From NCBI GenBank assembly GCA_964627035.1, contig CAZVKN010000002.1, positions 1-64,000 of the forward strand: a stretch of 64,000 nucleotides of DNA. The letters are read 5' to 3'. A program made the translations under genes and the position numbers. This document shows, piece by piece, positions 14,043 through 23,739 of the stretch. Position 1 is the stretch's first letter, and each line of letters begins with the position of its first letter. The notes beneath the pieces are model-generated. The model was not told the origin of the DNA and made no database searches. It saw nothing but the letters and a program-made list of their open reading frames with translations. The stretch is from CAZVKN01 sp964627035 (lineage in GTDB: Bacteria; Electryoneota; AABM5-125-24; Hatepunaeales; Hatepunaeaceae).

Positions 14043-16928
14043 TTGCATCTCCAATCACTAAATATCAACGGCTTTGGTTGTCTTCGGACTTCAGTAAGTT
14101 TTGACAGTGATAAGTTAAATCTGATCATCGCTGATAACGAGCAGGGCAAATCCACGCTTGTAGCCGCTCTCCTTGCCGCATTCTATGGAATCGTGGAGGA
14201 TGCACGCGTAAAGTTTGATAAACGACCTAACAAGCAGAATTTCACACCGTGGGAATCTTCCGATCAATTTGGAGTTGTGTTAGAGTTCACCCAAAACAAT
14301 ATTCCGTTTACTCTTGCAAGAAACTTCAGTAACGGCTCTGTTAAGTTAATTGATGAGGAAACCGGTCGCGACACATCCGATCAATTCTTTCTGAAAAGAA
14401 GTAAATATAATCTCGGTGAAAAGATGCTCGGACTTTCATTCGCCGATTTTGTCAGAAGCTTTTATCTACAGCAAGCGGATATCCACAAATTCCACGACCA
14501 AGGGGATCTGACCTCCCATATCCAGCGAATCGCCACCTCAAGTGCTGACCAGACCACTTCCGAAACAGCCATTGAAAATCTTCGGACAGCCTTAAGAAAT
14601 TATCCATACTCAGGAAGCAAAGGGTTGATGGTAGAAACTGCCATTAAACGGTATAATGACAGAAAAAAAGAACTTCAGGGGGAGATAGCAGCGCTGAACC
14701 AACAGAAATTGGATAGTGAACCGCTGTTGAACCGACTGCGCGACATTGATAGAGAATATGCAGAACTCACCAGAGATCAGGAAGCTAACCGATTGATGGG
14801 TGATTGGGCTGAGGAGAGAGAACTCACAGATCTTATCAACGAGCAGGAATCGCTCGATGTACAGTGCAGCGAGATGAGGCATGAGATTGATGAGCTGGTT
14901 CAATACGCAGAATTTCCGGCATCGCGATTTGAGCAGTTGACAACTTCAGTCGGTAGTATAAAGCAACTGAGCCGTGATGTAGATGATCTGAATGAAAAGC
15001 TTCGCACGGAGGTTTCGGAACCGCTTGATGAATTGAAAAAGTCTGCTGAACAGGATGGATTTCAGAGTGAAATATCTGGTGAAGAGTTGAAGGAGTTTGA
15101 GGATATTTATTCTAAGCTGACCGATAGGAATGAAAGATTAACAAACTACTGGAATGAATACAATGACCTATTGGGAAAACAGGTTTCACTAGGCTATAAG
15201 GCTGATGAATTTGAATCTCTTGAGACACTGTTCCGTGCTTTTAACGATGATGATCTTGCGTTAATAACTGACTATACGAACTCATCGGGATCGCTGAGTG
15301 CAAAACTTGATGATTTAACCGGTAGATACAACCGATTGGAACGTGAACAGCAGCGAAACGACCGACGGGATAAGAAAGTCACTTCAATCGCACTAATCTC
15401 AATGTTCTTTGCGGTGCTTTCAATTTCTGTCGGTATATTCTTTGTCATTTTATCTGAATTCAACATGATCGGATATTCTCTCATCGGAATCGGAGTTGTG
15501 TTGTCGCTAATCGGCTTGGTTTCAAAGAGAATTATGGGAGGATTAGCAGACAGCGAGCATGACAATTTTCAAACTCGATATGACGACTGCCGAATACAAA
15601 AGTATAATGCTGAACGAGAATTGGAAGAACTTACGGATCGGATGAATAAATTATGTCAACAATCAGGTCTTGATGAGTTGCAGGAGTTATTGGACTACTA
15701 TGGAGAATTTGAAAGGTTATCAAAGCTAAGATCACCGTTACAGAATACAGAATTCAGGTTACAGGATGCAGATCGGTCATTTCAAGAGATTGCTTTTGAA
15801 ACTCACCGATATTATGAAACTGCAGAACTGGAAATTCCTGAATCTGATGAGCTGGTTCAGAGGACTAAGGAACTCTTAGACAATTTCCGTTCCGCATCCT
15901 CGCGCAACGCTCAGATTGACACCTTCCTCAAATCTCACAGTGAGATACAGGAGGTTCTTGAATCCAAGATAAAAGCATTGGAAACTCAGGAAAATATCTG
16001 TTCAGAAATACTGACCGAAGCAGGGATTAGTGACAGTAATGATTGGTCAGTGGCGGTCAATGAGTTTAGTGATCGAATGGAAAAGCATTATCGTTATCAT
16101 AGAGTAATAGAAAATTTTAACCAACTCAGCACTCAGCTACTTACATCGGATGAATTGAACAAGAAAACAGAGCAATTGAAATTAATCGAGCAAGCCCTTC
16201 CTGCTGATCAGTCTCCCGACCATATTGAGCATGATAAGGAACATTACCGGAATCTAAATAGCGAAGCGGCAAATCGTAAAGAACAGCTTTCGGAAAAAAA
16301 ATCGGACATTCACCGCAAGATTGCAGCAACCTTCGAGCGAATTCAGTCTGAGTTGCCTCATCTCAGCGACGAGTTAAACCAGATGACCGAGTCCATTGAG
16401 AAAGCTGAGCGGTTCATGCGTGAAGTGCAGACTGCAATTGATGTGATGGATAAAGTATCTAAGAATGTATATCGGTCATGGGCACTGTCGCTGAGTGAAT
16501 CTACCAAACCGCTGCTCAAAGCACTGAATCCAAAGTACAGCAGCATAGTGTTCAATGAAGATCTTTCATTTGTGGTGCATGACTCCCAAACTGATCGTGA
16601 TATACCCTCAGACAAAATTGATCAGGTTCTTTCGGGAGGTGCACACGACGAGATTTTTCTTGCGGCACGGCTCGGTGTGGCATCCTACCTGACTTGTGAT
16701 TCCAAAGATACTCTGCCCATTGTGCTGGATGAACCGTTTTCGTCTGTGGATGATGACAAGTTTCTATCCGGGATGGAGTTTCTGCTTGACACGCTATCCC
16801 GCAAACACCAGTTGCTGCTGCTTTCGTGCCATGAACAGAGGCATAGGTATCTTGAGCGGAAGCTGCCAGACCTTTATGCTGATAGGATTAATCTGATTCA
16901 TTTAAATCGCACGGAAGAGGTGACCTGA
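14043..16928 (+). CDS. YhaN-like (SbcE) Rad50-type ATPase with a transmembrane hairpin
   Basis: The product is about 961 aa. It starts with HLQSLNINGFG, then Walker A ADNEQGKST (residues 30-38), a long coiled coil, and C-terminal ABC signature LSGGAHDEI near 862 and Walker B LPIVLDEP near 891. At the tip of the coiled coil, around residues 446-495, there is no CxxC zinc hook but two strongly hydrophobic helices, as in Bacillus YhaN. The protein is therefore predicted to be membrane-tethered. The start is taken as TTG 14043, where homology begins; ribosome-site support is weak and the frame extends to 13968. Its stop overlaps the nuclease gene by 1 nt. Likely role: DNA end processing with that partner. 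Confidence 0.8.
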   Translation: MHLQSLNINGFGCLRTSVSFDSDKLNLIIADNEQGKSTLVAALLAAFYGIVEDARVKFDKRPNKQNFTPWESSDQFGVVLEFTQNNIPFTLARNFSNGSVKLIDEETGRDTSDQFFLKRSKYNLGEKMLGLSFADFVRSFYLQQADIHKFHDQGDLTSHIQRIATSSADQTTSETAIENLRTALRNYPYSGSKGLMVETAIKRYNDRKKELQGEIAALNQQKLDSEPLLNRLRDIDREYAELTRDQEANRLMGDWAEERELTDLINEQESLDVQCSEMRHEIDELVQYAEFPASRFEQLTTSVGSIKQLSRDVDDLNEKLRTEVSEPLDELKKSAEQDGFQSEISGEELKEFEDIYSKLTDRNERLTNYWNEYNDLLGKQVSLGYKADEFESLETLFRAFNDDDLALITDYTNSSGSLSAKLDDLTGRYNRLEREQQRNDRRDKKVTSIALISMFFAVLSISVGIFFVILSEFNMIGYSLIGIGVVLSLIGLVSKRIMGGLADSEHDNFQTRYDDCRIQKYNAERELEELTDRMNKLCQQSGLDELQELLDYYGEFERLSKLRSPLQNTEFRLQDADRSFQEIAFETHRYYETAELEIPESDELVQRTKELLDNFRSASSRNAQIDTFLKSHSEIQEVLESKIKALETQENICSEILTEAGISDSNDWSVAVNEFSDRMEKHYRYHRVIENFNQLSTQLLTSDELNKKTEQLKLIEQALPADQSPDHIEHDKEHYRNLNSEAANRKEQLSEKKSDIHRKIAATFERIQSELPHLSDELNQMTESIEKAERFMREVQTAIDVMDKVSKNVYRSWALSLSESTKPLLKALNPKYSSIVFNEDLSFVVHDSQTDRDIPSDKIDQVLSGGAHDEIFLAARLGVASYLTCDSKDTLPIVLDEPFSSVDDDKFLSGMEFLLDTLSRKHQLLLLSCHEQRHRYLERKLPDLYADRINLIHLNRTEEVT

Positions 16929-18130
16929 TGAGCAGAAATTCACTGAAATTCCTGCAATTTTCCGATCTTCATCTCGACAGATCATTTTCATCAGGGAGGT
17001 TAAAGCTGCCGTTTGAGAAGGCGAGAGAACGGAAACATGAGTTAAAACAGGCGTTGGAAAGGGTTGTACAGCTATCTATTGAGCAAGAGGTTGAGCTAAT
17101 TCTGCTTCCCGGTGATCTTTGGGAGGAGGATCAGCTTGACCATGATACAGTGCCCTTTGTGATGGAGCAGCTTGAAAGCATACAAGTGCCTGTTGTTATA
17201 GCCCCTGGTAACCACGATTATTATTCAATCAGCTCTCACTATGCGAATGAAATGGGGAAGTCCAGATTCAGCAGAGAATGGTCTGACAATGTTTACATCT
17301 TCCGGGAATATGACTGGCAGCATATCACGGTACCTGAGCTGGACGGGGTGTCAATCTCCGGATTGGCATGTGGACCTCAGGATAAAATCCATAACAGGCT
17401 TTTGCAGCATCCCATTCAGGTTCCTCCCGCTGACTTAAATATCTTGGTTCTGCACGGTTCGCGCGATGACCATGTCCCACCGGGCAAGAAGATAACACAG
17501 CCTTTCAGCGACCGTGAGCTGCTTGCACAGCCTTTTGATTACATTGCACTGGGGCATTATCATACACATGCAAACATCACAGACGATTCCGGATTGATCA
17601 GAGGCGCATACTCCGGGGCAACATGCTCACTGAGGCTCTCGGAATCCGGTGGACATGGTGTGCTGCTCGGAACAGTTCGAGCGGGTGGTGTTAAGCCGGA
17701 AGATTTGAAATTCCACGAAATTGACCACCGACAGATTCACAAACTGACAATTGATGTAAGTCGTCAGACTAATAGTCGGGCAGTTGAACAACTCATTCAT
17801 GTGGAAATCGAAAATAATGAAATTAAACCGGAAGACATCTGTTACATAGAGCTGACCGGGTCGTACATGCACGGCAGGAACATACAGCTATTCGACAAAT
17901 TGTCACACGACCACTATCACCTCGAAATTGACATTTCAAAGATTCGTCCGCGATGGAATCCGGATGATGAAGGCTCAACGAACAGTGCAGAAATTGCGTT
18001 CAAAAAGGAGATGAAGCAGTTGATTGATGCTGCAGAGGCAAATGGTGATCTGAAGCAAGGTGAATCCTATATTAATTCATTAAATTATGGGCTTGATGCG
18101 TTGCATAATATTAATATTGCGCCACCATAG
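16928..18130 (+). CDS. YhaO/SbcD-like metallophosphoesterase
   Basis: This 400-aa calcineurin-like phosphoesterase shows the ordered metal-binding motifs of Mre11/SbcD nucleases: SDLHLD near residue 12, PGDLWE, APGNHDYY near residue 96, and GHYHTH near residue 210. The C-terminal part forms a cap/partner-binding region. It is the nuclease partner of the upstream Rad50-like ATPase; the start ATG overlaps the ATPase TGA (TGATG). In E. coli the order is sbcD then sbcC; here the ATPase comes first. Confidence 0.85.
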   Translation: MSRNSLKFLQFSDLHLDRSFSSGRLKLPFEKARERKHELKQALERVVQLSIEQEVELILLPGDLWEEDQLDHDTVPFVMEQLESIQVPVVIAPGNHDYYSISSHYANEMGKSRFSREWSDNVYIFREYDWQHITVPELDGVSISGLACGPQDKIHNRLLQHPIQVPPADLNILVLHGSRDDHVPPGKKITQPFSDRELLAQPFDYIALGHYHTHANITDDSGLIRGAYSGATCSLRLSESGGHGVLLGTVRAGGVKPEDLKFHEIDHRQIHKLTIDVSRQTNSRAVEQLIHVEIENNEIKPEDICYIELTGSYMHGRNIQLFDKLSHDHYHLEIDISKIRPRWNPDDEGSTNSAEIAFKKEMKQLIDAAEANGDLKQGESYINSLNYGLDALHNINIAPP

Positions 18131-18136
18131 TGAATC

Positions 18137-18218
18137 CCGCTGTCAGCCCGCCGTGGCTGACAGCATAACTTAAGTAACAATAACAAGTTGGCTGTCAGGT
18201 GCGGCGACCTGACAGCGG
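18137..18218. mobile_element. family-A twin-hairpin element, core form
   Basis: The unit is bounded by CCGCTGTCA and TGACAGCGG. Hairpin 1 is GCTGTCAGCC/GGCTGACAGC, loop CGCCGT (18139-18164). Hairpin 2 is GCTGTCAGGT/ACCTGACAGC, loop GCGGCG (18191-18216). Relative to 9163-9294, hairpin 1 has a paired A-T to G-C change. It separates the nuclease gene from the DUF502 operon. Confidence 0.85.
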
Positions 18219-18285
18219 ATAATTCGCATATAGCACGCAACCTTAAATGAATGTAGAATAACGGTACTGCGGAGAAAGTATTAAA

Positions 18286-18954
18286 ATGAAATCGGGAAAA
18301 TCTAAGCCAAACGGTATCCTGAGAAACCTTAACCGCAACCTGGTAACAGGTGCACTTGCGGTGGGTCCGATTGCCATCACCATCTTCCTCCTTTGGAAGG
18401 GGTTTATAATGCTGGACGGCATCCTTGCCACTGGAATTAATTTCATGATCCGGGATATACTCGGCATTGAAATTTTTGGTGGCAAGACTATTCCCGGTCT
18501 CGGATTTGTCGCTCTGCTGATTATTCTTCTCGTGACCGGATACTCGGCACGAAACATGTTCGGACGGTGGATGCTGATCAGGACACGACGTTTCATCAGC
18601 CAGATTCCACTCGTCAATCGCATCTACAAGGCTATTGAGCAGATCAGTCAAGCAATATTTTCAGGACAGCGTGAAGTATTCAAAAAAGCTGTCATCATAG
18701 AATATCCTCGCAAAGGCGTTTACGCCATCGCAATCATGACAGCGGATACAAGCGGTATAATTCAGGATGTGCTGCCCGAAGATTCAATCAGTGTGTTTGT
18801 CCCTACAACTCCTAATCCTACATCGGGCTTCCTGCTGTTTGTTCCTAAACGAGAGATCATTGAACTCGACATTTCAGTCGAAGATGCGTTAAAGCTGATT
18901 ATTTCCGGCGGCACGGTACATGCCCGTGAAAAACTTCCTCAGAAGCAGTCGTGA
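18286..18954 (+). CDS. DUF502 family inner-membrane protein
   Basis: This 222-aa protein has two transmembrane helices (about residues 22-45 and 69-89) and the DUF502 signature region PNPTSGFLLFVPKREI near residue 168. The segment RFISQIPLVNRIYKAIEQIS is also family-typical. Family members are widespread in Gram-negative bacteria; I know of no established function. It opens a six-gene run (18286-24313) in which each gene overlaps the next or is separated by one base, so its role is probably linked to the envelope. The next start (GTG 18951) overlaps its stop. Confidence 0.85.
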   Translation: MKSGKSKPNGILRNLNRNLVTGALAVGPIAITIFLLWKGFIMLDGILATGINFMIRDILGIEIFGGKTIPGLGFVALLIILLVTGYSARNMFGRWMLIRTRRFISQIPLVNRIYKAIEQISQAIFSGQREVFKKAVIIEYPRKGVYAIAIMTADTSGIIQDVLPEDSISVFVPTTPNPTSGFLLFVPKREIIELDISVEDALKLIISGGTVHAREKLPQKQS

Positions 18955-20855
18955 AACGTGCGGTTTATTCTCTGCCGGTATTGATTATCATTGTATCTTT
19001 TGCGTGTGAAGGCTATGGGGAAGAATCTTCTTCGGATCAATCCGGAATCATGTCGGCGGAATACAGTCAGGGACTCAATTATGAACGGTGGCAGGGACTA
19101 TTGGAAATGACAAAGCGATTTGATGAAAATAAAAGCTTTTATCTCAATGAGCAGTTGACGGTGTGGCTGCATGATATACCAGGTTACCATCCACAGTGGA
19201 AAGTGGATCAAAAGTTGGATTATGAGCTGTCGCATAGAGTGACTTCAGGACTGAGCTGGCTGGTAAGCGGCTCGCTGGATCGGTTTCTCGACAGACGAAC
19301 GGACAGGATTGGGAATGACATACGAATGATGCCGATGATTCCACTTGAAAACGGATATAGCGAAAATCTACCAACACTGCTCGTATCATCCGGAAACAGC
19401 CTCATCGAAGGGTTTCTCGGCGTTGGTTTTGAATACTCATTTCAGCGACCGTTAAATGCTAAACTGAATTTCGGACCTCTCCTTGAAACCAAGGATAATA
19501 TGAAGCAGGAAGGTTTCCGCATGTCTGCTGAGGTCAGTGGCACTGATGAAATCAGTGATTGGAAAACTTCCGGCTGGAGAGACCATCTTCCAAACGGGAG
19601 CGATTACGGACTGATGGCGTCTTTCAACGGTAATTATATGTTCTCCGAACAGGCATCAGACAGGTTTTCCGTTGATTACTCACTCATAGACCGTCAACAG
19701 CAGTTTGCAGTCGGCGTGCCGACTGACCACAAGGACGAATCAATCAAGTTGTCCAATCATCTGAAGAGTGGTATAGCTACAAATCTGCCTGTTACGTGGA
19801 AGTCTGTGATGACAAGGCAGCGGATTGAGCATCTTGATCTGTCCGGTAACTTCAACGGTCTCACATACATCTGGAATAATGATGTTGAGATGGATTGGAA
19901 CGCCGGCACAACACTGCTCGGCAGATTAAGCGGCGGCATTGATATTCGACAGCAACAATTTACGAGAAGACTTTATCAAGGTGAACAGATTAACCCGAAT
20001 TCGACAATATCGTCGCTGAATAGAGGAAAACGGATCTATTTTGGCTTTTCAACGTCATATCTCACATCAGTTTCAGATTCACTCACAATTTCATCACAAG
20101 CTGCCCGATACAGATTCGACACACCCGATGAAACCGATAAAAACGACCGCGATGAGCTTCGATACATATCGTCGGTTCGTTATTCTAAAATGATACTGCC
20201 CAATTTTGTATGCAGTGTCAATCTTGAAGTTGACTTAAACCACATTGTTTATATCTTCAGACCACGCAGCATTGAGAATCGCTGGACGAGACTGTTCTCG
20301 CTGTCATCAGAGCTGCCGTGGCAGGGTGAGTTGCTTAACAATTCAGCGCGTTTCAAGGTTGTCAGCAATTACAGCGACTACGACTACTCACCCGCTACCG
20401 AGAGCCAGAGCAGGGTGTACCGATCATTCAGTGCGGAAGACAGCCTGAGTATTAATCTCAGTAAGGTGTTGTCACTTGAGATTGATGTTGCTTTGATTCT
20501 GGATGATCATGGGCGGTTCAGATGGGATGAATGGGTTCAGGATCTCTCAGAGGACGGCATCAGCACATCAACCTCGATTCAATCTCTCTGGAAGATTGAT
20601 CAATACAGTGCCGGCCTCGGGTGGTTATGGCATAAGCGGCAAACGACTATCCATCTGCCGTCGGATCAGACACAACCGGGTGAATCGGTGCTCTCCTCAG
20701 GTCCGAAGTTCAGCTTTGTCTATCCACACTCTGAGGATGAGGAGATTACCGGATTGCAGGTGAGATTGGAGGGTTCTATCGTGTGGGTGAGTGACAGATT
20801 GCGCGGTGACTACAAATTGCCCGATTTTCGACTCTCCGCAGCATACACGTTTTGA
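18951..20855 (+). CDS. predicted outer-membrane beta-barrel protein
   Basis: This 634-aa protein begins with GTG overlapping the DUF502 stop. A signal peptide (residues 1-23, ending near EGYGEE) is followed by alternating polar/hydrophobic segments. The last residues, LPDFRLSAAYTF, end in an aromatic as expected for a C-terminal barrel strand. I do not recognise a named family. The gene lies directly before a POTRA-barrel protein (1-nt gap), so the two may form an outer-membrane unit. Function unknown. Confidence 0.7.
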   Translation: MKRAVYSLPVLIIIVSFACEGYGEESSSDQSGIMSAEYSQGLNYERWQGLLEMTKRFDENKSFYLNEQLTVWLHDIPGYHPQWKVDQKLDYELSHRVTSGLSWLVSGSLDRFLDRRTDRIGNDIRMMPMIPLENGYSENLPTLLVSSGNSLIEGFLGVGFEYSFQRPLNAKLNFGPLLETKDNMKQEGFRMSAEVSGTDEISDWKTSGWRDHLPNGSDYGLMASFNGNYMFSEQASDRFSVDYSLIDRQQQFAVGVPTDHKDESIKLSNHLKSGIATNLPVTWKSVMTRQRIEHLDLSGNFNGLTYIWNNDVEMDWNAGTTLLGRLSGGIDIRQQQFTRRLYQGEQINPNSTISSLNRGKRIYFGFSTSYLTSVSDSLTISSQAARYRFDTPDETDKNDRDELRYISSVRYSKMILPNFVCSVNLEVDLNHIVYIFRPRSIENRWTRLFSLSSELPWQGELLNNSARFKVVSNYSDYDYSPATESQSRVYRSFSAEDSLSINLSKVLSLEIDVALILDDHGRFRWDEWVQDLSEDGISTSTSIQSLWKIDQYSAGLGWLWHKRQTTIHLPSDQTQPGESVLSSGPKFSFVYPHSEDEEITGLQVRLEGSIVWVSDRLRGDYKLPDFRLSAAYTF

Positions 20856-20856
20856 C

Positions 20857-22149
20857 ATGATTCTGCGACTCTTTACTGCGGTGTGTGTGATTTTGCTATG
20901 TACCGGTCACAGCTTATTTTGTCAGACAGAGAGCAGCGAAGTCGTGATTTATGCCGTGGAAGTGACCGGAAACCGTGCCACATCAACCGATTTCATCCTG
21001 CGGGAGATGACACTGAAACCGGGGATGAGCGCCAATGCTGAAACCATAGAGTCTGACAGGTTGAGGCTTGAATCGCTGGGTCTGTTCAACCGCGTGGATA
21101 TGAAGACAGTGTCAGATCAGGGGCGGGCACTGCTGATCGTCACGGTTACGGAACCTTGGTATATCTACCTGTTTCCGATTGTCCGCTGGGATCCATATAA
21201 TCCTGACCGCAGACTGTTGGGTGGAGGCTTGTATCATCGTAACTTCCGAGGTTACGGCGAGCAGGTTGGACTGTTCGGATGGAGCGGATATGAGACAGGT
21301 CTGTTCCTGACCCATGATGATCCCTGGTTCCGCTTTGGAGGCAAGTACGGACTGGACGGGAGTTTGTATTACTTAGACAGAGAGTTAACTGCCGAGTCCG
21401 GAACGATTCACAGGCAAAAAATCCAGTACATGGAAGCCACTGTCCGGAGACGAATTGACTATACTGCGCGCGTGGAGCTTAGCCTGGCATGGGAGGAAAG
21501 AACCTCCGATCTCGATTCTTACACTTTCAGCTCAAACAATAAAGATCAACTGATTGTCGGTAAGCTGTATCTGCGTAACGACAAGCGTGATTATCGCTAC
21601 TATCCATCTGCCGGGTGTCTTCTTCAAGCTACTCTGGAAGGAAACTATCTTATCGGCGAGTCACATAACTTTATCCGTGAGCAGTTGGAGTATAGACGCT
21701 ATAGAGCATTTGGCTCGGTTATCCTTGCCGGAAGATTGATGGCTGCATTCTCACACGGTGAAACTCCTTACTATCGGCAGATACTAATATCAAATCAGTA
21801 TATTAGATCCGGTTACGATTTTGACGATTACGGTGAGATTGCTGTGACTGCGAATCTTGAACTTCGCTTTCCACTGGTAAAACTCAGATATTTCAGCTTT
21901 GATCAAATTCCGATAGCAGGAAAGTATCTTCACAATCTTAAATTCAGCGTTGAAGGTCTTCTGTTTGCAGATAAAGGATTTGGTCAGCATAAGGATGGAG
22001 TAAAAAGGAATCACGACCTTTGGGCTTACGGCTGCGGTTTACAATTCCAACTTCCTTATGTTATGATCGCACATATAATCTTCGGCTGGAAACCGGATGA
22101 CGATATCTCAAACCCGGCATTTATGCTTAGAAACGGCGTTACGTTTTGA
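20857..22149 (+). CDS. single-POTRA, Omp85-like outer-membrane protein
   Basis: This 430-aa protein has a signal peptide (residues 1-22), one POTRA-like repeat (IYAVEVTGNRATSTDFILREM through VTVTEPW), and a C-terminal surface-antigen (D15) beta-barrel with regular aromatic-ended strands (final residues RNGVTF). Omp85 members insert or transport proteins or lipids across the outer membrane. With a single POTRA it is not a full BamA; it is nearer to small TamA- or patatin-associated Omp85 forms. ATG 20857 is 1 nt past the preceding stop. Confidence 0.78.
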   Translation: MILRLFTAVCVILLCTGHSLFCQTESSEVVIYAVEVTGNRATSTDFILREMTLKPGMSANAETIESDRLRLESLGLFNRVDMKTVSDQGRALLIVTVTEPWYIYLFPIVRWDPYNPDRRLLGGGLYHRNFRGYGEQVGLFGWSGYETGLFLTHDDPWFRFGGKYGLDGSLYYLDRELTAESGTIHRQKIQYMEATVRRRIDYTARVELSLAWEERTSDLDSYTFSSNNKDQLIVGKLYLRNDKRDYRYYPSAGCLLQATLEGNYLIGESHNFIREQLEYRRYRAFGSVILAGRLMAAFSHGETPYYRQILISNQYIRSGYDFDDYGEIAVTANLELRFPLVKLRYFSFDQIPIAGKYLHNLKFSVEGLLFADKGFGQHKDGVKRNHDLWAYGCGLQFQLPYVMIAHIIFGWKPDDDISNPAFMLRNGVTF

Positions 22150-22150
22150 C

Positions 22151-22897
22151 ATGCATCGAGAACCTTACATACTGATTGACCGGGCATCAAATCCTCAGGA
22201 AGGAACTCTTACTGTTTCGGGAGATGAAGCACATCATCTGCATAAGGTTATGCGAGCGAAGGAGGGAGACACTTTCATCGCGTTTGACGGGATCGGTCAC
22301 GGGTGGCGTGCGAAAGTCTCCGCAATTGACAAGGAAAGTATTACTGCTCGGATAGTTGAGCCGATTGCTGAGAAATTTTCGATCTCTAAGTTTGACACCA
22401 CCGTCGCAGTTGGAATTATCAAGGGCAGCCGGATGGATTGGGCTGTTGAGAAAGCCGCCGAGCTTGGCGCTGTCCGTTTCATTCCGACTCTCTCGCATTT
22501 CAGCGTTGTCACCCCCAAAGAAAACAGAATAAAACGGTGGCAGACGATTGCACTGTCGGCGGCAAAACAATCTCACAGATTCAGGCTGATGCAAGTTGAA
22601 CATGTGCAGTCTGTTGATTCGATAATTCGGAATAATGCAATCAGCATAAATAAACTGTGCGCATTGGATGTCGGCAGCGGAACAGAGTCATTGATAACAG
22701 TGTGGAGCGACTGCGTCACGGAGAAGCAGGTACGTCATCTGTTGCTCTTCATCGGACCGGAGGGGGGATTCTCAGCCGAAGAGCTTGCACTGTTCAAGCG
22801 TCACAGCATCCCGTCAGTAACCATAGGTCTATATCCGCTCCGCACCGAGACGGCAGTGGCGGTGGTTCTCGGTACACTCGCCAACTTTTCATTGTGA
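22151..22897 (+). CDS. rsmE: 16S rRNA (uracil-1498-N3)-methyltransferase RsmE
   Basis: This 248-aa protein has an N-terminal PUA-like domain (DEAHHLHKVMRAKEGD) and a C-terminal SPOUT methyltransferase domain with the knot signature FIGPEGGFSAEELALF and GLYPLRTETA, which bind S-adenosylmethionine. It methylates U1498 of 16S rRNA. ATG 22151 follows the Omp85-like stop by one nucleotide. Its TGA overlaps the start of the UbiA gene. Confidence 0.92.
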   Translation: MHREPYILIDRASNPQEGTLTVSGDEAHHLHKVMRAKEGDTFIAFDGIGHGWRAKVSAIDKESITARIVEPIAEKFSISKFDTTVAVGIIKGSRMDWAVEKAAELGAVRFIPTLSHFSVVTPKENRIKRWQTIALSAAKQSHRFRLMQVEHVQSVDSIIRNNAISINKLCALDVGSGTESLITVWSDCVTEKQVRHLLLFIGPEGGFSAEELALFKRHSIPSVTIGLYPLRTETAVAVVLGTLANFSL

Positions 22898-23739
22898 TGA
22901 TGTCATATTTCAAGGCAGCTTTCGACCTGTCACGTCCGTTAAACAGCATCATCACCGGACTGACAGTGGTTGTCGGTGGATTGATCGCCGCAAATGTGTT
23001 AATGCCTGATGTTACGCTTCTACTCGCCGGTCTGTCAGCAGCATTGATTGCTGCCGGGGGAAATGCGGTCAACGATGTGTATGACGCTGCGATAGATAAA
23101 ATCAACCGGCCGACCCGACCGATTCCGTCCGGAATGATAAGCAAATTTCATGCGGTTATTATGGGGATTGTGTGGATGCTGATCGGTTGCGTGATAGGGA
23201 TTAGTTTATCTCTACAGTTAGGATTGATCGCTTTGATTGTGTCACTACTTTTATGGGGATACAGCTCATGGTGGAAGAAGAGACCTCTGATTGGAAATTT
23301 GGTCGTGTCGTTGTGCGGTGGATTAGCTTTCATATATGGAGCGGTGGCAGTTGACAACGTTAAGATGGGATTGATCCCGGCACTGTTTGCCTTTTTAATC
23401 CATCTCGGGCGTGAGATCGTTAAGGACTGTGAGGATGAAGAGGGAGACCGCGGCGATAATGCCCGCACTCTGCCGATACTGTTAGGCAGGGTCTTCTCTT
23501 TCCGACTATCAGCATCTGTCTTACTGCTGTTGGTGATAACGACATTCATTCCTTATCAACTGAATTGGTATGGGCTCGGCTATCTGATGGTAATCGTGAT
23601 CGGAGTGGACATACCTCTTCTAACTATTGCTGTCACTCTCTGGTTCAAATCGGTTTTCACACAATCCGGGCTGAGATTGATCAGCAACTCACTTAAGATA
23701 ATCATGCTCATCGGACTAATCGGGCTCTATATTGGATAA
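22897..23739 (+). CDS. UbiA-family prenyltransferase (DGGGP-synthase-like)
   Basis: This 280-aa polytopic membrane protein has the two Asp-rich motifs of UbiA prenyltransferases: NDVYDAAIDKINRPTRP near residues 50-66 and KDCEDEEGDRGDNARTLP near residues 173-190. These motifs bind the prenyl diphosphate through Mg2+. Spacing and sequence (NRPTRPIPSG) are closer to digeranylgeranylglyceryl-phosphate synthases and related enzymes than to the quinone enzymes, but I cannot prove the acceptor. No G1P dehydrogenase or GGGP synthase is present in the window. The start at ATG 22897 overlaps the rsmE stop. Confidence 0.8.
   Translation: MMSYFKAAFDLSRPLNSIITGLTVVVGGLIAANVLMPDVTLLLAGLSAALIAAGGNAVNDVYDAAIDKINRPTRPIPSGMISKFHAVIMGIVWMLIGCVIGISLSLQLGLIALIVSLLLWGYSSWWKKRPLIGNLVVSLCGGLAFIYGAVAVDNVKMGLIPALFAFLIHLGREIVKDCEDEEGDRGDNARTLPILLGRVFSFRLSASVLLLLVITTFIPYQLNWYGLGYLMVIVIGVDIPLLTIAVTLWFKSVFTQSGLRLISNSLKIIMLIGLIGLYIG

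Noticed and set aside
22657..22896. An 80-codon N-terminal extension of the UbiA-family protein
   Set aside because: The extension overlaps RsmE in another frame. The ATG at 22897 overlapping the rsmE stop begins exactly where membrane-protein homology starts.
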